Assembly: GCA_020055645.1 (NCBI GenBank)
Contig: CM034550.1
Span: 7,435,501 to 7,499,500 of the forward strand
Source of the DNA: Tomocerus qinae
Lineage: Eukaryota; Arthropoda; Collembola; Entomobryomorpha; Tomoceridae
DNA length: 64,000 bases
Reading direction: 5' to 3'
Positions 35,430 to 47,424 of the stretch are shown here, in pieces (the first letter of the stretch is position 1; the number at the start of each line of letters is the position of its first letter). The position numbers and the translations under genes are program-made. Under the pieces are notes generated by a model. It was not told where the DNA came from. It made no database searches and worked only from the letters and a program-made list of their open reading frames with translations.

Positions 35430-35972
35430 TGTTATGTTTTAAAAATAACGTTAACAATTAATTAAAATAAGCGAAATAGCTTTATTAATGAAGATTGTTA
35501 GGTTAGAGTTCTAACTAAAGACAAACTAAAGATGTTACAGAACGATATCGGGTCCCTAACTAAAGACAAAGTACCTACGTACAAGTATTTATACTAAAAT
35601 TTGAACTAATTATAAATCGGTATTTGTCACAGAGGAAATGATGTAAATAACAGTCTATGTAGGTTAAATCACACATCAGATAACAAGAATAAGAATGAAA
35701 ACATCACATAACAGAAGTGTTTGTCAATACGGTCATAAAATAAAGGAAAAAGGAAAGGGTCAGCATTTTATAAATAGTACTACATACATCGCATAATAAC
35801 AGATTAAATAACATAGCACATAAGATTATGGGATAACATGGACATATAGGTATTTTTAGGTATTGAAAGGAAATAATTTTATGTATGGCACATTCACGTA
35901 CTACATACTTGTTCTAAATTACATCAGTTTTAAAGTATCGATCTATGAACTAAATTTTCAAAATTCTTAACA
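35430..35972 (-). repeat. LTR (5' copy in element orientation)
   Basis: 543 bp, identical by eye to 32619-33161, next to the primer-binding site. Followed by the target duplication ctat. Confidence 0.9.
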
Positions 35973-36252
35973 CTATGTTACAAATAAATATTTCCATCAG
36001 AGACAGATTCGTGCTCCTGAAATTATAATTGGTGGACTCTGCTGTAAAGAATTTTTTAAATAAATCATTACTTCCTTACGTTTGTTAAAATGATGTATAA
36101 TATTGTTCACCTAAATTGTCACTGTATTTCGTTTAAATTCATTTTTTAACCTTTTGAAGGTTATCGTGCTCAGGGATTTCCGGACAGACAGACATACAGA
36201 CAGAAACAGTATTTGTTTACAAAGGAGAGAAACTGCTTTGAATTACTTAAAT

Positions 36253-36384
36253 CAAGCAACCGCAGCTGGAGTGACCACAGGAAATCTAACTTCGCTGTTT
36301 TTTTCGAATTCGAACTTAATATTTTGTACAAAATAAACTAAAATCTACGAAGTTACCTGCGGTCACCCCAGCTGCGGTCACTTG
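36253..36384. mobile_element. fold-back/MITE-like insertion upstream of transporter B
   Basis: A 29-base arm (36253-36281) is the inverse of 36356-36384 with three mismatches. The matching upstream region of transporter A lacks it, so it arrived after the A/B duplication, or was lost from A. Neither target duplication nor family could be settled. Confidence 0.65.
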
Positions 36385-36742
36385 ACTTTAATACACTTTT
36401 TTATTCCGGGTCTTAAGCAATAGTATCACACCAAAGTATGCAATAATATAAATGAATGTATGGTCTTGCTGGTTTTTCGTTTTGTAATTATGTCACGCTT
36501 ACAAGTTTTGGCCATTTTTTAACCATATTACTCAGTAATCATTAAAACATAAACAAGAGAGAGTTTATCTATCGTTAGTCTCACTCGAATTTGCCATTAA
36601 TAAACGCAAAAATTGAAATTTTTCATTTAATAGACCTTTATTGTTAAAATTTGCATTAGGATTATCATACAAAATAATACATTGTCTCGCCATATCGTAA
36701 AGTACTTAATGATTTTCTGAACGTTGCAACCGATTTTAAAAA

Positions 36743-39700
36743 ATGGAATCAATAATTGTAAACACAACCGAGTCGATTTTATTCAGCAACGGTGCACAGC
36801 TAGCTGAAAAGTTTCGATGGCCGGAATACGTTGTCTTCGTTTTAATTTTAGTATCGTCCTCTGCAATTGGGATTTTCTATGGATGTTTCGGATCTAAGCA
36901 AAAGAGTGCAGAGGAATTTTTAATGGCCAATCGACAGATGTCTTCATTCCCTGTGTCACTGTCATTAATAACAAGGTGATGGTGATCATGTTAAAATGTT
37001 TGAAAGAATTTCTTAAAATTCCAGCTATAAATGATGGAATTTTTCTTTTCAGCTTTGTTAGTGCAATTACAATACTTGGAGTACCAATAGAGGTAAAGGT
37101 TTGACCTATATGGTAATTAGTAGAGTGTAGTATTGTCTAATTATATTCACATGGAATTTTTAATTTACCTAGGTATATTTCTACTCTTCACAAATTGTGT
37201 TGGCTTTCTTCGCATTTATCCCCCTGACCTTTGCGCTTGGATATTTGTACATTCCGGTCTATTGGAATTTGAAGCTCAATTCTGTTTATGAGGTTCAGAA
37301 ATACAGTTTATTTTTTACATAAATGTACTAAGCATTTCCTAACGATATTTTCATGAATATTGTTGTTTTTCTTATGATGGTTTAGTACCTCAATCTAAGA
37401 TTCTGCAGTCGCCAGCTTCAGGTCTTGGTTTCTATAATCAACATGTCCTATGCTGTAATATCATTTAAATACCTTCAATTTTATATTTTTTCAATTTTTT
37501 TTCTGTTTCTGACCTGATCATGTATTTTCCTTTGTAGATAGTTTTCATGGCTGTTTGCGTACATGCTCCAGGTTAAAAAATTATCATTACACTAGTTTGT
37601 ATTAGTACTAAAATATTATGAATGAATCAAATCCACTAGTAAACTAATTTGTTCTCGTTTTTGCCTAATCGCCAGCTCTTGGATTAAGCCAAGGTAATTG
37701 ACCAAAATAAGATTCATCGGGTTAGTTTGTAATCTTATCAACATTCGAGATTCGACTTTAAATCCTTTTTCGTTCTATAAAGTTGTAAATTATTTGTATG
37801 TTTGTCTTTGTTTATCTTTTTATTGCTGATCATACATTACCTAGATTCAATGAAAATGTGCACTAAAATTTCGCTATTTTACTGTTACAGTTACAGGTTT
37901 TGGTGACAAGGGATCAACTGCGGCTGTTTTCTTAGTCTGCATTTTTTACTCTTCCGTGGTAAGGATTTTTTTATGAGTTGTGATGGGCATCATGAGAGAT
38001 CTCAAATTAGAAATCGGTGAAGCAGTCTCACCTGAGGGAGATTTATGTGAATGCTCTGCTTAGATTACTTTTACAGTGCCCAACACAACCCGTTCTTAGA
38101 AATGTTAATTAATTACTCTTGCTTTGATGAGTATTTAATTGATTAAAATTGTTGCAGGGTGGATTAAAATCAGGCTAGAATGATAAAATATTATCCAGAG
38201 AGTGTATATCTAGGACGGAGCTTTCAGGGCAAATGGAAAGTCCAACAATTTTCACAAAGTACAATTTGTTTCTACAAGCATTTTATATTGTGGTATATTC
38301 TGAAATACTATCTACATCTGTATCTTCTTCTACAACTATGCAAATTGTACCGAGTATGAAAAATTGAATGGAACTTCTAAGTCCGAACAAAGACGTCCGC
38401 GGTATAAACTACTCTACAGGAAGTAACTATCATGTTTTCAAAAATAGTATTATGGGCTGATACACTACAATGCATTATCATGGTCGGATCACTATCACTA
38501 ATCGTAATAAAAGGAATAATTGACAATGGAGGATGGAACGAAGTTTGGAAAATCGCTGATCGAGGTGGACGTATCCAATTCTTTAAGTAAACATTTTTGG
38601 ATTTTCATTTTTTGAAAAACAACACATTGCTTATGATTTTGTTAATAAATATCAGCATTGATCCGGATCCTCGCACACGTCACACTTTCTGGGCGTCTAT
38701 TATCGGTGGCTATTTCTTCTGGCTCCCTGCATTTATCAGCAACCAGTCTCAACTTCAAAGATTTTTATCCCTTCCCAGTATGTCTCTTGTATGGAGGTAC
38801 TGCTAATTTACGTGTTTATATCTAGAGTACAAATTTTGTAAATAATTTCAACAATTTTATTGACCACTTTCCTTTTAGAGTTCTTATCATCAATATATTT
38901 GGATTCGCTTTCTTGTTTGTTACACTTTTCCTTTGTGGTCTTGTCATCTACGCGAAATACTATGACTGTGATCCTGTAACTTCTGGGGCAATAGCAAAAT
39001 CTATATAAACACTTTTAATACATTATTTGTTTTGGGATGCGATTAGTTTTACTAATTGTTTTATTTATGTGTTTAGTTAGTCGAGTCTTCAGATCAAATT
39101 CTGCCTTTGTACGTAATGCAAGTAAGATTGCATTTTATTCATACGTTTCGTTATATATAACAGTTAGTGTGAATACAGTAATTCCAGCCATTAGACGTAC
39201 ATCGATTAGATACATATAGATATAGGTATGGGTATAAATTCAGTTTATTTCTGTGACCCAATTAAAAATAGTCACAAGAACATATTATCTCCAATAAATA
39301 GTCACTCTAACCAAGATTAATAAAATATGGGTACATAGGTTTTTAGGCAAATTTGCATCTTCAAGTGTGCCATTATAATAATATACAAATAGTTATGATT
39401 ACATTTAACACAGGTGTTGGGAGATATACCAGGGCTTCCTGGAATTTTCGTAGGTCAGTAATTTAATAGGTTTGTAATGATTGTGTATAACACTGTATTG
39501 TATTGATGTATTTCTGAAATAATTTTTGTTATCAATGTATAGGTGGGATAACATGTGCATCTTTGAGGTAGCTTTGTCAAACAAGTAATAAATTTATAAA
39601 CGCTATTTTCGATTTTACTATTTTATTTCTTCTAAATCCGTATTTTTACAGCTCCGTCTCAAATGTTTTGAATTCATTTGCATCTATCCTGACCTATGAC

Positions 39701-40486
39701 TACATTAAAGTATGGAAACCCAAGATGTCGGACACGAAGTTATCATATGTGTCCAAGGGTGTAAGTGCTGCAGTAGGGTTTCTGTCATTTGGTTTAGTTT
39801 ATGGGGCAGAATATATGGGAAATGTTGTACCAGCCGCTGCAATGCTCGGAGGAATGTTAGGAGCTCCAGTCAGCGCAATTTTCACTTTGGGAATGTTTTT
39901 TCCTTGGGCAAATGCCAAGGTTCGTAATGAAAATTTGCAATGGACTTCAAATGAAAATATTGAATAGCTTCTGTAAAGTGTTTAATGTTTAATATATACT
40001 TTCTTTTAATAGGGATGTCTACTTGGTCTTGTATCCGGAACTATCGTGTTAATTTCTTTTGTTGTGGGAACTCTAGTGACAACCTCTCGGAAACTTTTAC
40101 CAAATCAAAAACTACCATTATCCACTGTTGGATGCTATGAAGAGAGTTCCCAGCATATTCTCGAAGGATACGCTTACACAGCAGAAAATGATTTCAGTTT
40201 TTCAAAAGATGCATGGAAAGAACGGGATGACAGTATTCTAATCCAAATACTCTCACTTTCTTACGTGTGGGTCCCAACCATGGGATTTTCTATTACTTTG
40301 TTTCTAGGATTTTTCTTCAGTGTAGTTGTATCTTTGTGCCAAAAGCAAAAGAGAACTCCAAGGAAGTATTTTAGCCAACCCGTATTAACCATGTGGGAAA
40401 AACTTTTACCCAAACGATTTCTATACAAATGGGTAGAAGAATTTGATGAAGAGGATGACGAAAAAATGCTAGTAGATGATTTTTAA
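36743..40486 (+). CDS. SLC5 sodium/solute symporter B (SMCT/SMVT-like), recent copy of A
   Basis: Sixteen exons of the same lengths as in A: 36743-36975, 37053-37092, 37173-37292, 37386-37454, 37538-37571, 37676-37693, 37891-37958, 38158-38173, 38448-38586, 38656-38796, 38879-38987, 39077-39121, 39414-39453, 39543-39567, 39652-39919, 40013-40486; 612 residues. The protein differs from A at few positions (for example NFDPDPRVR in A, NIDPDPRTR in B; C-termini VDDS and VDDF). No frame break was found, so both copies look functional. The same two introns begin with GC (after 38173 and 38987). Introns have diverged by substitutions and indels except for one identical island. Substrate not predictable. 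Confidence 0.88.
39181..39393. repeat. 213-bp island identical to 31280-31492 (intron of gene B)
   Basis: Partner of the island in gene A, in the same intron (between exons 12 and 13). No open frame and no terminal inverted repeats were seen in it. Confidence 0.85.
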
Positions 40487-41388
40487 TTGTAACTAAAAGT
40501 TACAAACGACGGCATCGGAATTTGTACAGAACGTTACAAAAATACATAATACTACAATAAACTGCAGATTTTGTCTTACTTCCGAAAAAGTATTCAGAAA
40601 TCTTAGTTCTACATTTAAATCATAGTATTTTGAATGTTTTGGACAATAATCTGTATTTGAATACCAAAAATTATCACCCATAAAATTGATTATAATAAAT
40701 GACATCTGTAATAATACACCTTATGCCGGATATTGTGAAATTAGAGAGTAATACTTGCAACAAGCGTTTTTACATGTATTTGTATGATTCGTGTGGAATA
40801 TGCTAGCTGAAATCAAGTAAAACCGTTGGGTAGACTCTGGAAAAGCTTTGGTTGAGGGGTAGACTAGGGAAAGACAGTTCAATCATGCCATGTCTAATGA
40901 TGTCTACAGAATAATGAGATACATGCATGACAATCTTCGTTTGGCTACAATTTTACTAATCAATACAAATCACTTTATATGTCCGTTCCACCCAACGCAT
41001 CGTACTCATAAGCATCATGAATCATAGCACAACAGGACAGGATAAAGAAGTTACTTTGGGTCAGAAAGTTCTATTTGCCTTATCTCATATCTACTACGTG
41101 TCTGTACTGTCACATCTGTTATCTTTATCTACAGACACTGACAGTTTAAGGTAATTTTTTGGTATTGACTAGATCTAGTAGACACTATTTACATTTAACG
41201 ATGTTATTCACTATCTTATGAAAGGACAATGTACACTAAGTCTTCCTACACGTTAACTATTCTAACTAAATTATAAGCTAAATATTCTGAAGATTTCTCC
41301 GAAGAAATTCATTTCGACATAATTAAAATTATATCATAGCAATTGCGGAAATTCTGTACATTTGGGACATAATTTTCTGTAAAGCATA
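40487..41388. other. spacer between transporters B and C
   Basis: About 0.9 kb of AT-rich DNA with the 3' UTR of B and the promoter region of C. No repeat or RNA gene seen. Confidence 0.5.
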
Positions 41389-44300
41389 ATGTATCCTTAT
41401 AAAAACTTTAGTGTTAATCTTCAAGATCAACATGCAAATGATACTCTAACCACTGTGTACTTCTCCCAAAAGTTTGATGTGAAGGAATATGCCGTTTTCA
41501 TAAGTGTATTTGTGATTTCATCCGCAATTGCAATATTCTATGGCTGTTTTGGCAGCAGGCAAAAATCTACTGATGAGTATCTTTTGGCCAACAGGAGGAT
41601 GTCATCAGTTCCTGTTAGTATCTCATTACTTTCAAGGTTAAATTTAATTATCATCTTTCAGATTTGGATTTCATAAAAGTAGAAACGAAAATAAAATGAC
41701 AATATTTCCAATTTAGTTTTATTTCATCCATAACGTTGTTGGGAAAACCTGTCGAGGTGAGAATTGAAATCTGAATCACATCAAAATTATTCCTGGAAAA
41801 TTATTTAAATGTCTGATCTTGTAATTTTCAGATTTACTATTACGGTAAAATGATAAGGATTCTTTTGTAAACAACGAAAAGTCGAAATAACAATTGAGGA
41901 AAATCTGCTATTTTTGGTTCCTCGCTCAATTGGACTGTCTTGATTTACAGGTCTTCAATATTCAATCGTGTTGATTTCATTCATTCCCTTGACCATTAGT
42001 TTGGCATATTTCTATGTACCTGTGTTCTTCAATCTGCAACTATCTTCCGCATACGAGGTAGGAAATAAATGAATTTTCTTAAAAAAAGTTTGATGAATTG
42101 GAAATTTATTTTTCAGTATCTAGAGATGCGATTCGGGAAAAACGTTCGTACTGTCGTTTCGTTTGTAGGCATTGTTCATTATGTAAGTACGTCTTTACCG
42201 GCCCTGGAAGCTTATTTATCTACTATCATACTGTGTAAAATTAATGTCATAATTGTTTTGTACTAAATTGAGGTGCTGTACATAAGCATAGTAATTTATT
42301 CTCCATCCGTTGCTCTGAGCCAAGGTATGAAAATACTTTATAAAAGCTATTTACCAACTTGTGATATTTTAAAACGTTGAAAATTAAAGCAATTAGTTGA
42401 TTCGTATTTAATTTGTAGTAACAGGGATTGATATGAGAATTTCCACCGCAGTGACTTTCCTCGTGTGTATTTTCTACTCATCGCTGGTAACATGAATTAT
42501 TACACCTGTAATAATATATTAAAAGGGGTCTATAGTAAAAGATGTTCTCGGATAAACACTTTTTTTATTCTGTTGATAATAAATTGTACTTTGAAAGGGT
42601 GGACTACGTTCCGTGATGTGGAGCGACGTTTTGCAATTTGTAATTATGATGATCTTCATGGTCGCTGTAGTGTGGAGAGGAGTCATTGACATAGGTGGCT
42701 GGAAAATCCTGTGGCAGAGAACTGTGGATACTAAACGAGCTGAATTCTTCAAGTAAATTATGGTCAATGAGTCTTGTTGATGACAATTAATTACGATTCA
42801 TATTATGTTAAATTTAGGATTATTATTTTCCAGTTTCGATCCAGATCCAAGAGTCCGTCACACTTTCTGGGGTTCTTTAATAGGAGGATATTTTGTTTGG
42901 TTGTCCATTTATTCTGCAACTCAGTCACAAATCCAGAGATATTTATCCATGCAGAGTTTAAGCAGAGTTAGAAGGTACATTTAGAACCGATTTTCAGATT
43001 CTTTCCGAGATTCAATCTTTTGACTTTCTTCCAGAGCTCTCTTCATGAACATGATTGGATTAAGCTTGATCATTGGTCTTTGTATTTTGACTGGGATGAT
43101 CCTAGCCGGAAAATATTACAACTGTGATCCCGCACAATTTGGGGTATCTAAATCACCATTGATTTATTTTACATACCAAATACTAATCATTTTATAAGTA
43201 AATTCAACACATGATTTTACTTAGGCTGTAACAAATCGAGACCAGCTAGTTCCATTACTAGTTATGGAAACACTGGGAAGCTACTCTGGACTTGTATTGT
43301 GTACGGGCGTTCTGTGTGCAACTTTAAGGTTACAAATTGATATTAGACTACATAATTCCCGAAAAATTGTGTATTTATTAAATTATTTTTGGTACATTTG
43401 CAGTTCCGTTTCTAGTGGATTGAATGCCATATCTTCAATAGCTACCTACGATTACGTAAGGAAATGGGTACCAAGTATCCCAGACCAATCACTGTCGAAA
43501 GTATCCAAATTTTTATGTGTAGCTTTCGGGTTACTCTCTTACGGATTTGTCTTTCTAGCAGAAAGCATGGGAAATATTTTACCGGTACAAATGAAAATTA
43601 TTTTATAGGTTAAAGGTGACATTAATGAAATAAAATGTAACATCGATTTTGAATTGTTCACAGACAGCTTCCACATTGGTTGGGGTAATGGTCGGACCAG
43701 GGCTAGGAATGTACATTACGAATAAAATTATTTACATGCACGTATTTTTATACACAATTTCATATTGATTCATGGTTTGATTCTTTGAATAGCTTCACTC
43801 TCGGAATGTTCTTCCCTTGGGCAAATGCAAAGGTTTAGATTTAATTGCATTCTTAAAATTCTATCTGAAATAGAAAATATGAAGGAAAATTTTTTTCAGG
43901 GATCTCTGATCGGATTCACATTATCTTCAGTAGCAATGGCAATGCTTACAGTCGGAGCAAATATTGCAACCTACAATAATCTACTTCACGACCACCATCT
44001 GAACATAACCACGGAAGGATGTCATGAAATATTCAATTTAACAATGCCGTTTCCTTCTCCCGAGCCGATGATTTCACCTTTGATGCAAAAAGAATTCGAG
44101 ATAAATCCAATCACAGACTGGAAAGATTTCAATTTGCATCCTATTCTATATGATATCTTCTCCATTTCCTACATCTGGTACCCAACTCTTGGCTGTATGA
44201 TTTCAATCGTTTTCGGCCTTCTTTTCAGCCTCATTTTCATGAAATGTGAAGAGTCTCGGACAGTTAACCCCGATCTGCTGAGCCCACCTATTCTATGGTT

Positions 44301-44454
44301 TTTGTGTCGTTTGTTTCCCTCCCACATGGCTTCATGGATTGAACCACAACAAAATCCGATGCTACTTTCAAGTACTTCATATTCTCTCGGGGTTATTTCT
44401 AAATTACCATTTACAAACAAATATTTTTATTTGGAGAAAATGCAAAATTATTAA
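41389..44454 (+). CDS. SLC5 sodium/solute symporter C (SMCT/SMVT-like)
   Basis: Fifteen exons: 41389-41636, 41717-41756, 41832-41844, 41951-42057, 42117-42182, 42273-42324, 42419-42486, 42598-42752, 42834-42974, 43035-43143, 43225-43328, 43404-43584, 43664-43710, 43793-43832, 43900-44454; 641 residues. Shares with A and B the TM1 block, GGLRSVMWSDVLQ, DPRVRHTFW and GMFFPWANAK, but is clearly diverged. The third exon is only 13 nt. One intron that splits the DTLQ region in A and B is absent here, and the A/B exon pairs 34+18 are one 52-nt exon. The C-terminus is longer than in A and B and unrelated to them in its last 40 residues; a further 3' exon (acceptor near 44477) cannot be excluded. Same-strand neighbour of B, so an older tandem copy. 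Confidence 0.85.
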
Positions 44455-45249
44455 TTATGTTTCATTTAATTTTCAGATTAGAAAAACTGTACCTTATACA
44501 AAGGAAACAAATTGCGACATCAGTATTAAAAGAATATCAACTATATCGGGAATTTCCTTTTCTTATCGATAATTTAATCTGCTTCGCAATTTACTAATTA
44601 TTGTTCCCTTTCTATCGTACTAGTTTCGATGTCTGACAATTTTGACTCAGAGAGTGAGCTTCATGTGATATTCGCAATACAGAGCATTTAGAAAACGAAA
44701 TACAATATTATAAAAATTAGAAATACTAGTTTAATAGTCAAATTCATATTATGTTACCAAATAGTGCAAATGTAAAGTTTTGGATGTTTCAAATGTTTTT
44801 CACTTGAAACACTCAACATAAAATAAATTTTCTTGAGTAAAAATGGAATATCTTGTCTGCTGGTTTAAAAATAAATTCCAATTGTCACTGTATTGAAAAG
44901 CCCCGTAGTAAGTAAATAAATATACAGATTATTTTTTAATGTTTACACCTGGGAAATTAATACTCTTGTCCAACGGAGAAAGAACATTCCCTATACGTAT
45001 TACATTAGGGTAAATATCATTACAAACAGTTGACGCATGCCATTTTGCAATTTAATGCGAAATAGTCCATTAGATTTCTAGTTGTGTATTCAGCTGACAA
45101 TTTGATTAGGAATGAAGAAATTGATAGATTATACCTGAAGACAGGTAATTACTCACTCTTTAAAATTGCCCGGTAGACATATGTTAAGTTTTTACTAGAT
45201 AATTCTGATTAGTTCAACGAGCCCGATGTGTCCTACCTTAAAAGAGTAA

Positions 45250-45500
45250 AAGCCGGAGAAACAAGGCTGTATTGAGGGGGGGCATTGGGGGCAAATGCCC
45301 CCCCCGAAATCCAAGAAAAAAGGAAATTTTTTCTCAAAATATCAAAAAATTTCGCGCTTCGCGCGATTTTATGTGATTTTTAGGCTATTTTTGACTCATT
45401 TTAGCTAAAATAAGCCAAAATTTTTCGCGCTTTGCGCGATAATGCCTAATAGATATAAGTGTATGATATCGTTGCCCCCTCCGAAATCGACTTCTAAATA
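45250..45500. repeat. dispersed-repeat-like segment with gcgc palindromes
   Basis: Contains a G-run followed by a C-run (gggggggcattgggggcaaatgcccccccc), then two near-palindromes tcgcgcttcgcgcga (45352-45366) and tcgcgctttgcgcga (45425-45439), then gttgccccctccgaaatcga, which echoes the earlier ccccccccgaaatcc. The composition is foreign to its surroundings and suggests an old transposon copy. The class is not recognised. Confidence 0.5.
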
Positions 45501-46080
45501 CGGTACTGCGGAGAAATGAGCATGAGATAAAGTTTTTACGTCATGGAATTATATGACCAATCGTGCTTAACGTTTTTCAGAACAATGTAACAAGGTATAA
45601 ACAAGGTACACACTTCTAATGATATTCTTTAAACTGGAAAGATTTTAACGTATGGATATCGAACCGTATGCATGTAGAAGGATTCGTACAGCAATCTATG
45701 AATTGTTTGCAAATGCAAAGATATCCTGAAGCTTGAAATCTTGTATCTTATAAATCTTCAAAGTTGAGGTGATGGGTTTGAATTAAAGACCAGAAGAACC
45801 CAGTCGAGTTTAAACTGAAGTAAACTAAACGCATATTTAAGCGAACAAGATGATAAAACTGGTCCTGGTTTTTGACTCTGGCTTTTGACCGGATTCAAGG
45901 CAACCAACTCTGTACGTTGTAGTAGTATTAGCTAGAGATAATCGCACACATATGCATGGTGCAATCAACTATCGTATGCGTAGAGACATAAAGACTACTT
46001 ATAAGTGTACACATCTTGGATAAGAAATAAGAAAAATGTTTTGGATTGCATATTGTTGTGGAAGTACCTAAAGAAAACAT

Positions 46081-46087
46081 TATATAA
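46081..46087 (+). promoter_or_regulatory. possible TATA box for the secreted-protein gene at 46367
   Basis: tatataa lies upstream of a likely non-coding exon that ends at 46281 with a strong donor (TTCAG|GTACGT); the matching acceptor is at 46360-46361, five bases before the ATG. Confidence 0.35.
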
Positions 46088-46366
46088 GAAAGCAAAGCCC
46101 TGTAAAGGTAATTACCCGATGTTGAATTGCATTGAAAGTGAGTAAAGTAGCCAGGCAAGATAGACAAGTCGAGATGAGAGTCAAAAGCCGAATTCTTTGT
46201 TCTGTGACTTGCAGTTCATTCGCATCTTCAGTCCAAGAAAGATCTTGGATAGTATCAGTACGAGTAATTTCATTATTTCAGGTACGTAAAACATAATTTC
46301 TCTGAAATTTAATTAAAATATTACGATTTATTTACAGTTTCTTCTACTATTTACCTTACAGATAAA

Positions 46367-47424
46367 ATGAGGCTGTTTGCGCTTCTTCTTTTGATTGCCG
46401 TTCTCGGCAGAGTTAGTGCTATCCCTAGACAGGGACCTTACTTAGGAAACAGACAAGTTCTGTACCGAATGGCCGATGACGAAAGTGAAGAGGAAGAAGA
46501 TATTCAAGATGATACCAACAATAATGACGAAAGTAGTGAAGAATGGGTTAATGATCCAAATCCACCAGCCTTCTCCAAACTTTTTCCAACGGCACCCTTG
46601 CACCAACAACAACACAGACAACAACAAACCGGAGGACCAGGACCCAATGCTGAGGCATTTCTATCTGTCCAGCAAGAAATCCAACAAACCGGATGGAAAA
46701 ACGCTGACCAAAGACACAGACTCCGAACTTTGGGCAGGGCAGGAGGTGACTTCGAACCTAAATGGAGAGCTTTCCGAGCAGATGACGATAGTGAAGAGGA
46801 TGACGAAGAAGAAGAGGAGGAAGAAGAGGAAGAGCGACGATTGGAACCTCTAGGTACATTAAATAACAAATAAAATTAATTTAAATAGCTTAGAAATTTA
46901 AAATTAAATAAGCAGTGACTAAGTACTGAATAATAAATTTATTTTTTTAAATTTTTTTAATAGCTCCTGAAGGACCACCACAGTCCAGAGGATTCCCTGG
47001 AAATTACAGACGTTACAGAGCTGGAGTTGTTCCAAGTGGTCAACCCGTTTATGTGAGCCGTCCTGCAGTTTCATATCCTCAACGTCAACCTTTCTACCAG
47101 TTTTCATCTCCAGCTCGTGTCCCACTCAAATACACTTATGTCCCAAGAAGACAAGTCATGAGTTATCCAAGCCGTGTTCAAGGTCCAATGCGCTACCCTC
47201 AACCCCAGTCTCGACCTGTGATGCCTATGTACAACCGTGCTCCAGTTTCCTACGCTCAGAGACAACCCGTCTCCATGTACAACCGAAGACAATTTTACCA
47301 AGTCCCTGTAGCCATGTCTCTCCCAGTCAGAAGATACAAATCTTCTGCTCTTCACTCAACTAGGAATTTCTACAGAGGACCAGTTGGAAATCGTCGCATG
47401 AGACAATACAATAGATATTATTGA
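46367..47424 (+). CDS. secreted polyampholyte, acidic then Tyr/Arg/Pro-rich, family unknown
   Basis: Two coding exons, 46367-46853 and 46964-47424 (phase 1), give 315 residues. A clear signal peptide (MRLFALLLLIAVLGRVSA, cleavage likely before IPRQ) shows secretion. The first exon is Asp/Glu-rich with a run of 11 or more acidic residues near its end and a Gln-rich stretch; the second is basic and rich in Tyr, Arg, Pro, Gln and Val with loose repeats of the type VSYxQRQP and MYNR. No Cys is seen in the mature protein. If the intron is kept, the frame ends after five extra codons, giving a 168-residue acidic form. I do not recognise the family; cuticle, eggshell, glue or silk-associated matrix protein would fit. 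A poly(A) signal lies at 47587-47592. Confidence 0.85.

Larger units (their letters stand above)
32619..35972 (-). mobile_element. non-autonomous LTR element, 3354 bp, no coding capacity
   Basis: Two identical 543-bp LTRs (32619-33161 and 35430-35972), TG...CA ended, flank a 2.27 kb interior; the 4-bp target duplication ctat is at 32615-32618 and 35973-35976. Read on the minus strand, a TGG-starting primer-binding site follows the right LTR after two bases, and a short tttgggag tract precedes the left LTR, so the element is in minus orientation. The interior has no gag or pol frame but contains a 25-bp minisatellite and short repeats. It is therefore a passenger (TRIM/LARD-like) element. It split the intergenic DNA between transporters A and B, 13 bp after the stop of A. 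Confidence 0.88.
44455..46361. other. intergenic, with one repeat and a 5' UTR exon
   Basis: Holds the 3' UTR of transporter C, the GC-patterned repeat at about 45250-45500, and at its right end the probable promoter and non-coding exon of the next gene. No protein gene seen. Confidence 0.5.

Noticed and set aside
44477-44570. Extra 3' exon for transporter C after the acceptor near 44477
   Set aside because: The joined frame meets a stop at once with the donors I could find, so the simple stop at 44454 was kept.
46504-46869. Minus-strand poly-serine frame
   Set aside because: It is the reverse complement of the Asp/Glu codon run in the secreted-protein gene.
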